From Clostridiaceae bacterium OM02-2AC (GTDB lineage: Bacteria; Bacillota_I; Bacilli_A; Erysipelotrichales; Erysipelotrichaceae), in the NCBI GenBank assembly GCA_003481775.1, contig QULU01000007.1, positions 57,433-121,432 on the forward strand: DNA of 64,000 bases, written 5' to 3'. Made by a program: the position numbers and the translations under genes. Shown here piece after piece: positions 54,694-64,000 of this stretch. The notes under the pieces are model-generated. The model searched no databases. It saw only the letters and a program-made list of their open reading frames with translations, and was not told the DNA's origin. Position 1 is the first letter of the stretch. Each line of letters opens with the position of its first letter.

Positions 54694-55455
54694 CTATTCC
54701 ACAAATTTCATATTCTCAGGAAGGTTTTCCACAGCCTCATCCAGCGTATTACAGAATATCTGTTCAAAGGCATCCGTATTCGTAAATTTGCAGAAGCCCT
54801 TTACAAACAGCTTGCTATCATCAATCAACAGATAGCTGTGATTGCTGTTTTTCATCGCAATCTCCTTCAATTCTCTGGTTCCCATTTCTGCAGTATAGCA
54901 TTGCCCACTGATAGGATCCATGCCTGCACAGCCGATAAAGGCCCTGTCGAAATTGTAAAGACCAAGCATATTCTGTGCCATTGGACCTTCACTCATGTGA
55001 TATTTTGCATTAAAGTCCCCACCGATGATAATTATCTGTGCAACCGGATCATGCAGCCGCTGTACGATGAGCTGGTTATGTGTCACGATTTTGATGGGGC
55101 GACTTTGCAGATAGTCAATCATTGCGACAATACTGGTTCCTCCATCCAGAAAGACACACTCTCCATCCTCTACCAGCTCACTGGCACTGCGGCAGATTCT
55201 GGATTTTCTGTCAAAATTGATCAGCATGCGATCCTGCATCAGCAGCTCTCTTGATTCCGTTAAAATCTGATTCAGACTCTCTCTGACAGCACCGCCGTGC
55301 ACCCTTCGCACCTTTCCTTCCTGCTCCAGCTCCATCAAATCACGACGGATCGTTGTTTCACTGATATTAAGCTGCTTGGCAACATCCCGTACATGGATGG
55401 TTCCTTCTCTTTCCACTTTCTGCAACAAATATAATTTACGCTCTGTAGACAGCAT
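54694..55455 (-). CDS. DeoR-family sugar regulator (GH1/glycyl radical locus)
   Basis: 253 residues behind GAGGTG. Helix-turn-helix IHVRDVAKQLNISETTIRRDL and sensing domain LDGGTSIVAMIDYL, SYLLIDDSKLFVKG. It is transcribed toward the GH1 gene but separated by a terminator, so it probably acts on that promoter in trans. Third DeoR-type regulator in the window. Confidence 0.87.
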   Translation of the reverse strand: MLSTERKLYLLQKVEREGTIHVRDVAKQLNISETTIRRDLMELEQEGKVRRVHGGAVRESLNQILTESRELLMQDRMLINFDRKSRICRSASELVEDGECVFLDGGTSIVAMIDYLQSRPIKIVTHNQLIVQRLHDPVAQIIIIGGDFNAKYHMSEGPMAQNMLGLYNFDRAFIGCAGMDPISGQCYTAEMGTRELKEIAMKNSNHSYLLIDDSKLFVKGFCKFTNTDAFEQIFCNTLDEAVENLPENMKFVE

Positions 55456-55855
55456 ATAATCACCTCATTTATGCTAACAGTATAGCATATGCCTAAAAAA
55501 AAATCTTTACCTGTCTGCGAATTAACGCATAGAAATATTCTTGTGTCTTGCCATTTACCACTTGTATAGCAATCCGTATTCAGATCGATGAAATGCAGGT
55601 CTCGCGTTTTATGAGGGCTGCTTCCGTTTCTGCTTACTCAGCTTTGGCGTACTGCTACTCTGAAACATGTATCAAATGCATTGCTTATGACCTTCAGCAG
55701 GATAAGCCGTTGCATAGCAAATCCCTGCTTCCTTCAAAAATTCAGCATTGATATCATCTATGTCAACATATATGTCCGCTGCGTTTGCTTTGTTTGCGAG
55801 AATTAAATATTTTTAGATATCTGGGGGATTGTCGATGTCTGCTTTTCTTTATCAG
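55456..55855. other. Intergenic region before the collagen-like genes
   Basis: About 400 bp without a supported gene; short open frames lack an RBS. The sporulation-type -10 of the first collagen-like gene begins at 55856. Confidence 0.5.
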
Positions 55856-55864
55856 CATATTGTA
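55856..55864 (+). promoter_or_regulatory. Sporulation sigma (E/K)-type -10 candidate
   Basis: CATATTGTA fits the CATANNNTA pattern of mother-cell sigma factors, 28 nt before the ATG of the first collagen-like gene. No -35 is convincing. The second collagen-like gene has the same arrangement. Confidence 0.4.
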
Positions 55865-55892
55865 TAACGTATTAGAAAGCGAGGTGAGCAAT

Positions 55893-57674
55893 ATGCATTA
55901 CGATGATTATAATTACAACGATGAGTGCTGTAGCGAGGATTCCTCATCCTGCGACTTTGACTGTAACAGCTGTTGCCAGGGACCACGAGGACCACGGGGA
56001 TTTCGAGGAGCGACAGGACCAAGCGGACCGACGGGGGCGACTGGGGCGACCGGTCCAGGTGTAGGCGCTACGGGGCCAACAGGCCCGACTGGTGCAACTG
56101 GAAATACCGGCAGTACCGGTGCTACTGGACCGACGGGACCGACTGGGCCGACAGGAAATACCGGTGCGAGTGGAAACACGGGAGCTACCGGAGTGACCCC
56201 GGTTATTACCGTTGCCGGAACTATAACCGGTGATCCTGGAACACAAGCCAGTGTCGATGAGACATTTTCACCTTCCGGTGCTTCTTTGCTGTTCACAATT
56301 CCTGCAGGACCTACCGGGCCGACTGGCAATACTGGTGCCACTGGGCCTACGGGGAATACAGGCCCTGTCGGACCTGCCGGAGCGACTGGGGCGACAGGAG
56401 CGAGTGGCGTAACAGGGGCTACAGGTAATACCGGTGCTAATGGTGTGACTGGACCAACCGGACCGATGGGTAACACCGGAGCCAACGGCGTTAGCGGACC
56501 AACGGGAAATACTGGTGCGACAGGACCAACTGGTGCAACAGGAAGCATCGGTGCAACCGGGACTACGGGACCAACGGGCGCTACTGGAAATACCGGAGCC
56601 GATGGTGCAATCGGACCTATGGGAGCTACTGGACCAGTAGGCAGCACTGGAGCTACCGGAGGAACTGGACCAACCGGAAGCACAGGAATAACAGGACCGA
56701 CGGGGGCTACCGGGAATACTGGGGCTGATGGCGTAACAGGACCAACGGGCGCTACTGGAAACACTGGGGCTGATGGTGCAATCGGGCCTGCCGGAGCGAC
56801 CGGGGCAACGGGAAACACGGGATTAACCGGAGCCACAGGACCGACGGGGGCCATGGGAAACACCGGGGCTGATGGTGCAACCGGGCCAACTGGAGCAACC
56901 GGAAATACAGGACCTGATGGCGCTGATGGACCTACCGGACCGACAGGTGCGACAGGAAGTACAGGGTTGACAGGAGCTACCGGGCCAACTGGAGCTACCG
57001 GAAACACCGGAGCGGATGGGGCGACTGGACCGACAGGGGCCACTGGGGCTACAGGAGCTGATGGTATTATTGGCCCTGCGGGTGCAACAGGTCCCACAGG
57101 AAGCACGGGCTTAACCGGGGCTACAGGTGCAACCGGAGCGACCGGACTAGCAGGAAGCTCTGCAATTATTCCTTACAGCTCTGGCATTCCATTATCCCTG
57201 ACAACGATTGCAGGAGGACTGGTCGGTACACCGGGCTTTGTCGGCTTCGGCAGCTCTGCACCAGGCGTCAGTATTGTTGGCGGCATCATAGACCTTACCA
57301 ATGCTGCTGGTACGCTGACAAACTTTGCATTTTCTATGCCAAGAGCAGGTACCATAACTTCGATTTCTGCTTTCTTCTCAACCACCGCTGCTTTGTCACT
57401 GGTTGGCTCTACTGTAACAATCACAGCAACACTTTACCAATCTACAGCACCAAACAACTCCTTTACGGCTGTGCCTGGGGCTACGGTGGCACTAGCTCCT
57501 GCGATCAGCGGGGTAATCGCTATCGGAACCATATCCTCGGGTACAACAACAGGACTGTCAATCGCAGTTACGAACCAGACAAGACTGCTGCTTGTATTCA
57601 CCGCTACAGCTGCCGGCTTGAGCCTTGTCAATACAATCGCCGGCTATGCCAGCGCAGGGATCGCTATATCCTGA
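55893..57674 (+). CDS. Collagen-like spore-surface-type protein 1 (BclA/BclB-like)
   Basis: 593 residues; start at MHYDDYNYN behind GAGGTG. A Cys-rich leader (residues 1-30; CC, C-x3-C, CC pairs) runs into [10 protein letters not shown] and then about 130 G-x-T/G-x-P triplets (GATGPTG), broken once at about residues 98-138 by a non-collagen module ending in LLFTIPAG. The C-terminal about 165 residues are a hydrophobic beta domain ([25 protein letters not shown]) like the BclB C-terminal domain of exosporium proteins. Likely a trimeric filament on the spore surface. The collagen part is much richer in G+C than its neighbours because of its codons. Confidence 0.85.
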   Translation: MHYDDYNYNDECCSEDSSSCDFDCNSCCQGPRGPRGFRGATGPSGPTGATGATGPGVGATGPTGPTGATGNTGSTGATGPTGPTGPTGNTGASGNTGATGVTPVITVAGTITGDPGTQASVDETFSPSGASLLFTIPAGPTGPTGNTGATGPTGNTGPVGPAGATGATGASGVTGATGNTGANGVTGPTGPMGNTGANGVSGPTGNTGATGPTGATGSIGATGTTGPTGATGNTGADGAIGPMGATGPVGSTGATGGTGPTGSTGITGPTGATGNTGADGVTGPTGATGNTGADGAIGPAGATGATGNTGLTGATGPTGAMGNTGADGATGPTGATGNTGPDGADGPTGPTGATGSTGLTGATGPTGATGNTGADGATGPTGATGATGADGIIGPAGATGPTGSTGLTGATGATGATGLAGSSAIIPYSSGIPLSLTTIAGGLVGTPGFVGFGSSAPGVSIVGGIIDLTNAAGTLTNFAFSMPRAGTITSISAFFSTTAALSLVGSTVTITATLYQSTAPNNSFTAVPGATVALAPAISGVIAIGTISSGTTTGLSIAVTNQTRLLLVFTATAAGLSLVNTIAGYASAGIAIS

Positions 57675-57714
57675 TCAACTGATGCAGCTTCGACCAGCTA
57701 TCCTTTTCACAATA

Positions 57715-57745
57715 CCGGACAATCGGCTTCTCTGCTGATTGCCGG
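57715..57745 (+). terminator. Hairpin after the first collagen-like gene
   Basis: CCGGACAATC ... GATTGCCGG stem without a T-run. It may end or stabilise the first transcript. Confidence 0.4.
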
Positions 57746-57822
57746 ATACTTAAATATGCAAACGAATCAGCCATCTTTTCATTGGAACAGGGTCAATATC
57801 ATGCCCCATTCTAAATCTCTGC

Positions 57823-57831
57823 CATATACTA
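57823..57831 (+). promoter_or_regulatory. Sporulation sigma (E/K)-type -10 candidate, second gene
   Basis: CATATACTA fits CATANNNTA, 30 nt before the second collagen-like start, the same position as in the first gene. Confidence 0.4.
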
Positions 57832-57861
57832 AAATGAATTAAAAAAATTGAGGTGAACGAT

Positions 57862-59376
<1,515 letters not shown>

Positions 59377-59387
59377 TAAAAACGTAA

Positions 59388-59437
59388 AAGAAAACACTTC
59401 CCTCTGCTGTATGCAGAATAAAGGAAGTGTTTTTTTC
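59388..59437. terminator. Bidirectional terminator between collagen-like gene 2 and the ABC operon
   Basis: AAACACTTCC/GGAAGTGTTT stem with T-runs on both strands. Confidence 0.85.
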
Positions 59438-61786
59438 TTAGACCTGTTTATCAAATAAAAGAGCAAGCCGATAGCATAGTATGGTAAATACAGAATAGCC
59501 AAGTATGGAGAACAACAGATTCCACATACCGGAAACAGATGTCATACAGCTTTCATTAAACAGCAGCGGATACAGACTCACAGCATCCAGAATATGAATT
59601 CCTGCAGCTGACAACAGCAAAGGAAGCAGAAATATCAGAAGAGCCGATAACAGCGTGAATAGCTGCTGACGGACACGGACGGAAACCATGAAGCAGAACA
59701 TGATTACCGGAAGCAGGGCAAAAAGTCGGAGCAGGGCTGCACCAATCATAAAGCATGCGATACTGATACCTCCCGGCAGCTGGGCAAATTCCTGCAGGGA
59801 TGTAATCGATGCAGTGCTGCATGGAAAACCATAGGTTTTTGCATAGACCAGCAGCTGTGGAAGACGTGCCATGATAAGCAGAGAAACACCGCACAGAAAG
59901 GCGAGGATCAGCTTTCTGTTTACCAGTGCCTTTTTGGCATGTACGCAGGTCTTTAATAAAATCTGCCGTTTATTGCGATACTCTATACATTGCAGATTTG
60001 CAATGCTTAGCAGAAACAGGAAGAGAAAGATCAGCATACTCCAGCGATCCGATGAAAAGAACTGCCGCCGATAGCCAAAGGGAATGACAAATTGCCGATG
60101 GGAATCCTGCTTTACATATTCATATTCCTGCAGCACCTGCTGGAAGGTTTCCTCCTTCAACAGCATATTGGAAATCGGCTCCACCTGTCGGCGATATTGC
60201 GCCATACTGATTTCCCTTCGCTCAAGACGCTTTACCAGACGCTCCTCCTGCTTGTGTAAATCCGCAAAATAGGTCTTTTCCTTCTGAAGAAACGCTTCCT
60301 TCTCTTTTGTCACTTCCCCCTGCAGTGTCTGCATATAGGAGGACCACAGCCGTTCCTCTTCACTTGTATACACCTGCATATGTGAATAGCTGTACAACTG
60401 AAATCCGGCAAAGACCAGCAGGACGAGCGCTATTTTTTGTACCCAGAAAAGCTTGTAGCATTCCTGTGCCCACAGATTGCGTATAACCGGCATATGCAGA
60501 CGCCGGATCCACACCGGAAGCTGGTAGCTGTGCGCAGCTTTTTCCACCATGCTATGCAGCAGCACAAACAAAAGCACAGCCACAGCCAGAAGCAATATGC
60601 TGTAAAGCATGGAAAGTGATACCGGATGTTGAAGCACATTGAAATTCACATAGCCCTGCAGCAGCTCGACAACCTGAAACAAACGAACCGGATTCAGATA
60701 ATACAGCACACGGAAAGGACCGGTTGGCGACAGGAATATATGCATGGCGAAGGAAAGCAGAATGCAGGCAATCATGCTGAGATAGCTGATAACCCGATGC
60801 TTGAAAATGGTACAGAGCAGCAACATCGCCTGAGCGAATATCATACAGGTGCCTATCTTCAGAAAGAAAAACAGTAGAAGGAACTGTAGGATGCTGATGG
60901 GCAGTATCGACTGCTGAAAGGCCGCAAGAGATTGCAGTGATGCAGATAGGCGAATCCCCCCATATGCAAGCTCCATCAATAGAAGATTACCGCCATAAAA
61001 CAAGCAGACAATCACCGCAGAGGATACAGCAATCGCAACCATCTTCGTATTTATATAGGTATGCCGGCCGCGCAGGGTTCCATAAAGCATCGGCTGCAGC
61101 TTACGCTGACTCTCCTGCTGATAGACCATCGTTGCATACAGAAATATTGCAAGCATGACAAGAACAGCGGTTACGGGATAAGACAGTGCTCGCAGCAGTG
61201 CATCCTGCAGCTGAAAGTCAATGGAAACCGAATGCATTGCCGCATAGTCCTCTTTGCTTTTTTGTATATTACGACTGGAGAAGCTGTCCTCCCTTGCAAA
61301 TATGGAAATCGAAGAGATCGTTTTTGCCTTCTGTTCAACCTCCGTTAGAAAATTTGCATAGCCCTTCACCGTAGCTGCCTGTTCTAAGATCGGTTTTAAA
61401 AAGGCCGTTTCCGCTTCCAGATCACCGGTATACAAAGGTGGTGTACCACCGTTTTGCTCAAGCGCAGGGTACTGATCACGCAACGCCGCAATACGCGCCT
61501 CCGCCTGCGGATCGTGCTGCGTCTTCAGATTGCGGATTTGCTCACGGGCAAAGGCCAGCTCCACCTGATATGCGTGTTCCTGCAGATATGTGTAGCGTGC
61601 ATCACTGGACAGGGCTTGTAAATGCGTGGATACTTTCTGATAGGCTGCTGTTTCAACCTTATTCTGTCCCCAGGTTTCGTAGGAGAGAAAGCCGATGTTG
61701 CACAACAGCAGCAGCAAAAGAAACAGCAGAAATCTTTTACTTCTCCACAGCTTATACAGCTCCATTGCATACAGATTTTTCAACAT
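59438..61786 (-). CDS. ABC-2-type transporter permease
   Basis: 782 residues, built as two similar halves. Each has an N-terminal TM, a long extracytoplasmic helical loop (about 40-170 and 460-570; the second rich in Glu/Lys/Gln), and a block of five to six TM helices. The two-halves layout, with loops before the TM block, matches ABC-2 efflux permeases of antimicrobial-peptide or bacitracin-type exporters. Its start overlaps the ATPase gene stop by 7 nt. Confidence 0.82.
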   Translation of the reverse strand: MLKNLYAMELYKLWRSKRFLLFLLLLLLCNIGFLSYETWGQNKVETAAYQKVSTHLQALSSDARYTYLQEHAYQVELAFAREQIRNLKTQHDPQAEARIAALRDQYPALEQNGGTPPLYTGDLEAETAFLKPILEQAATVKGYANFLTEVEQKAKTISSISIFAREDSFSSRNIQKSKEDYAAMHSVSIDFQLQDALLRALSYPVTAVLVMLAIFLYATMVYQQESQRKLQPMLYGTLRGRHTYINTKMVAIAVSSAVIVCLFYGGNLLLMELAYGGIRLSASLQSLAAFQQSILPISILQFLLLFFFLKIGTCMIFAQAMLLLCTIFKHRVISYLSMIACILLSFAMHIFLSPTGPFRVLYYLNPVRLFQVVELLQGYVNFNVLQHPVSLSMLYSILLLAVAVLLFVLLHSMVEKAAHSYQLPVWIRRLHMPVIRNLWAQECYKLFWVQKIALVLLVFAGFQLYSYSHMQVYTSEEERLWSSYMQTLQGEVTKEKEAFLQKEKTYFADLHKQEERLVKRLERREISMAQYRRQVEPISNMLLKEETFQQVLQEYEYVKQDSHRQFVIPFGYRRQFFSSDRWSMLIFLFLFLLSIANLQCIEYRNKRQILLKTCVHAKKALVNRKLILAFLCGVSLLIMARLPQLLVYAKTYGFPCSTASITSLQEFAQLPGGISIACFMIGAALLRLFALLPVIMFCFMVSVRVRQQLFTLLSALLIFLLPLLLSAAGIHILDAVSLYPLLFNESCMTSVSGMWNLLFSILGYSVFTILCYRLALLFDKQV

Positions 61787-62505
61787 GCTGCTTCCTCGGC
61801 AAACATATGCAGATACAATTCCTCCAGTGAAGCAATACCCGGATGGTGAAGCAGCAGCTCATCCACACCACCCTGTGCCATCAGCCTTCCCTGCTTTAAA
61901 AAAATTACCTCATCTGCTATGGATTCCACATCGCTTACAACATGTGTCGCTATCAACAAGGTATGCTCCTTCTTCAGGGAATCAAATACACGGCGTAAAG
62001 ACACCCGCTCCTTTGGATCCAGGCCTGCTGTCGGTTCATCGAACAGCAGAATTTCCGGATTCCCCAGCAATGCCTGAGCTACCAGTATACGCTGTTTCAT
62101 GCCACCGGAATATGCACCACAGCGCTGCTTGAGGTGCTGCTGCATATTCACAAGCTGTGCAACACGCGCAACCTCCTTTTGTATCTGTGACTTACTGATA
62201 TTTTTCAACAAAGCCATATACGTTAGAAACCGTTCTCCGCTAAATTCATCATACAGACCCTGCTGCTGCGGAGCATATCCGAGCAACTCATAATATGCCT
62301 GCTTTTGCTCACGGATATCCTTATCGTTATACAAAACACTGCCTTCCTCACATTTCAGCTGATTGCACAGGATATTCATCAATGTTGATTTCCCGGCACC
62401 GTTGGGTCCAAGCAGCGCATAGATTCCATGCGATAGACGCAAATCAATATGATGCAGCACCCGTTTATCCGCATAGGATTTACTTACATTTTTTATTTCC
62501 AGCAT
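61780..62505 (-). CDS. ABC transporter ATP-binding protein
   Basis: 241 residues with Walker A LLGPNGAGKSTLM, signature YSGGMKQRI, Walker B EILLFDEP, and the H-loop ATHVVSDVE. It powers the permease encoded just downstream and is preceded by its partner lipoprotein gene. Confidence 0.93.
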   Translation of the reverse strand: MLEIKNVSKSYADKRVLHHIDLRLSHGIYALLGPNGAGKSTLMNILCNQLKCEEGSVLYNDKDIREQKQAYYELLGYAPQQQGLYDEFSGERFLTYMALLKNISKSQIQKEVARVAQLVNMQQHLKQRCGAYSGGMKQRILVAQALLGNPEILLFDEPTAGLDPKERVSLRRVFDSLKKEHTLLIATHVVSDVESIADEVIFLKQGRLMAQGGVDELLLHHPGIASLEELYLHMFAEEAAC

Positions 62506-62509
62506 TTGC

Positions 62510-63823
62510 CTACTCCCCCTTCGCTATGACATCCACCGGTGTGTAGTTCGCTTTGCTGTTCCAGTAATCCTTCTTTTTCATCAGTCCATAAGCGTAACTG
62601 CTTGCCTCATACTGATCCGTACCGGCCCATGTTTTCTTTACCTCTCCAGTTTGATCATAGATGACATAATACATATCCTTTGTTTCACCAAGCAGGCGAA
62701 TCGGCTCCTGTGTATCCGACAGTGTCAGCGTAAACGGTGTCAGACGATCATCCTGTAATGAATATACATATTCCTTTTCTCCCATATACAGGTACAGATG
62801 GTTATCCTCTCCAAACATCAGCGTGGACATGGGATTCTCCAGCTGCTTGCGATCATGTGTTTTCCCATCCTTCATATTCAGCTGCTTCAGCATACCGCTG
62901 TTATCTGTATAGTAAATACTGTCATTTACGAAGATACCCAGCACATCCGCAGCTGTAGGAAAGCTTTTCTCCACCCTTCCACTATCCACATTGATACGCT
63001 CATAGGCAATCTCTGCCTGCTGTGACACCCGCTCATAGCCTTCAAAATCCCCTTTATCCAGCAGCTGATCGGGGTCTTCCTTATAGCGGTAGGCATTGAC
63101 GATGAGAGAGCGTCCCATACATCCCAGAATGCTCTTGTTTTTCATATCCGCAACCGCCTTTCGTTTGCCGCTGTTCAGCTGTATCGCATACAGCTTTTTT
63201 TCACGGACAACCTGTACGGCAGAGCTCATTTCTCCCTGTCCTGTACTCACATTCTCTGTTTTCTCGATTGGAGCATACAAAACATCCCCGGCCACTGCCA
63301 TACTCTCATAGCTGAAGCCATAGCCGCTTGGCAGCTGCATGAGCTCTTTGCGGTTTTTCCCATCCAGATCCATTTGCAGGATTCTGGCAGGCATTGTAAC
63401 AAGCTCGTTTTTTTCATTTACCGTGCTGTCCTCATTGGCGATCAGATACAAATGGTTGTGATGAACGAGCAGCTGCGTAACCATATCAAGACCTGCATAA
63501 TAGGAGGTACAGGAGGTATCCCTGTGTTGACATTCCGGTTTGTCGCATAAATAAATTTCTTTTTTGTTCTCATAGTCGGTATATAAAATATTGGAATACA
63601 GCTCACCGCCGCCGTTATCTATCGTTTTCAAACGGTAAAAGCCCTGTGCATTTCCATCGCCCTGACTAAGCGAGCGAAGCGACCATTCCTTTAGCTGCAG
63701 CTCCTCGTTAAAGGCACCTTGCTTTTGTGGCTCTCCTCCCTCTTTATCGCTTACATCCTGTTTCCTGCTTACACAGCCGGCAAGCAGTATGATACAGCAT
63801 AGCAGTATGCATATTTTTTTCAT
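62510..63823 (-). CDS. Lipoprotein partner of the ABC exporter (beta-propeller-like)
   Basis: 437 residues with lipoprotein signal (LLAGC, Cys17). The mature part has repeated strands of the propeller type (NGGGELYSNILYTDYENKKEIYLC, HLYLIANEDSTV, RSLIVNAYRYKEDP, NDSIYYTDNSGMLKQL) and a CDKPECQH-x-DTSC cluster that could bind metal. It is the first gene of the operon; the ATPase starts 4 nt after it. Likely an external sensor or accessory for the exporter; DUF5050-like by memory only. Confidence 0.75.
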   Translation of the reverse strand: MKKICILLCCIILLAGCVSRKQDVSDKEGGEPQKQGAFNEELQLKEWSLRSLSQGDGNAQGFYRLKTIDNGGGELYSNILYTDYENKKEIYLCDKPECQHRDTSCTSYYAGLDMVTQLLVHHNHLYLIANEDSTVNEKNELVTMPARILQMDLDGKNRKELMQLPSGYGFSYESMAVAGDVLYAPIEKTENVSTGQGEMSSAVQVVREKKLYAIQLNSGKRKAVADMKNKSILGCMGRSLIVNAYRYKEDPDQLLDKGDFEGYERVSQQAEIAYERINVDSGRVEKSFPTAADVLGIFVNDSIYYTDNSGMLKQLNMKDGKTHDRKQLENPMSTLMFGEDNHLYLYMGEKEYVYSLQDDRLTPFTLTLSDTQEPIRLLGETKDMYYVIYDQTGEVKKTWAGTDQYEASSYAYGLMKKKDYWNSKANYTPVDVIAKGE

Positions 63824-63929
63824 TATATCATCTCCTTGCTGCTACTTTAGCATGCGGTTGTATCACAGTTGTATATTTGATAGGGCAGTTATTGTTCCTT
63901 TATAAAATGATGCAGCTTCAAGCCCCTAA

Positions 63930-63996
63930 TAGAAAAAACGCTGAATTTACAGCGCAATGGCATCAACCTAAGGAAATTTGGTTGATGCTATTTTTT
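63930..63996 (+). terminator. Tandem hairpins at the right edge
   Basis: CGCTG-AATTTA-CAGCG is followed by GCATCAACC/GGTTGATGC and TATTTTTT. The second is a plus-strand terminator, but no plus-strand gene in the window ends here, so it may end a small RNA or serve a structure continuing beyond the edge. Confidence 0.5.
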
Positions 63997-64000
63997 ATTC

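Noticed and set aside
55913..57106. 397-codon minus-strand open frame rich in PVGPVAPV
   Set aside because: It is the antisense of the G-x-T collagen repeats; GGN codons read as Pro/Ala/Val on the other strand. It has no RBS or own start signal.

Overview
The window looks like chromosomal DNA of a low-to-mid GC, spore-forming Firmicute, most like the Erysipelotrichaceae ([Clostridium] innocuum type). The grounds are strong GGAGG-type ribosome binding sites, many PTS and DeoR/BglG-type sugar genes, GHKL and LytTR regulators, InlB-type repeats, and two collagen-like proteins with Cys-rich leaders of the kind seen on spore surfaces. No species marker such as rRNA is present, so this assignment is inference.

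Layout. 1-2.1 kb: the end of a DUF4143 ATPase, a decayed IS200/IS605 element, an intact tRNA-Thr(CGT) and a truncated tRNA copy. 2.2-8.6 kb: an HD-GYP protein, then an autoregulated TetR / MMPL exporter / heptad-repeat protein operon with two palindromic operators. 9.3-13.3 kb: tRNA-Val(TAC) and a large secreted Ig-like/InlB-repeat protein. 13.6-18.8 kb: a PTS operon (IIA, IIB, IIC) with AraM- and AraD-like enzymes and a HAD phosphatase, best explained as pentitol-phosphate catabolism. 18.9-27.8 kb: a LytTR-controlled island, the most interesting part of the window. 27.8-31.3 kb: RhaD-like aldolase and hydroxyacid dehydrogenase, a divergent DeoR regulator and a small secreted protein. 31.5-37.7 kb: a PRD/PTS-type regulator, a hydrolase, a lipoprotein and an OmpR-type two-component system. 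38.2-42.5 kb: a NarL-type two-component system flanked in one operon by two sugar-binding proteins, with no transporter. 43-49.5 kb: small genes, a frameshifted gene, a thioredoxin-like lipoprotein, a Nudix hydrolase, transaldolase/DeoR, and an unrecognised gene behind a structured terminator-bearing leader. 49.6-55.5 kb: a glycyl radical enzyme and its activase, a 6-phospho-beta-glucosidase and a DeoR regulator. 55.9-59.4 kb: two collagen-like proteins. 59.4-63.8 kb: an ABC exporter with a partner lipoprotein.

The LytTR island holds three LytTR response regulators, one AgrC/ComD-like GHKL histidine kinase, a small metzincin protease, a lipoprotein, several secreted proteins and two-TM miniproteins. 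Six copies of a double ACCGTT/ACCGCTT box (half-sites 20-21 nt apart) precede its transcription units. Each box lies about 19-20 nt before a -35-like hexamer, followed 16-17 nt later by a -10-like hexamer. The boxes appear at no other promoter I read in the window, so the island looks like a self-contained, signal-responsive regulon. Its peptide or other input is not evident.
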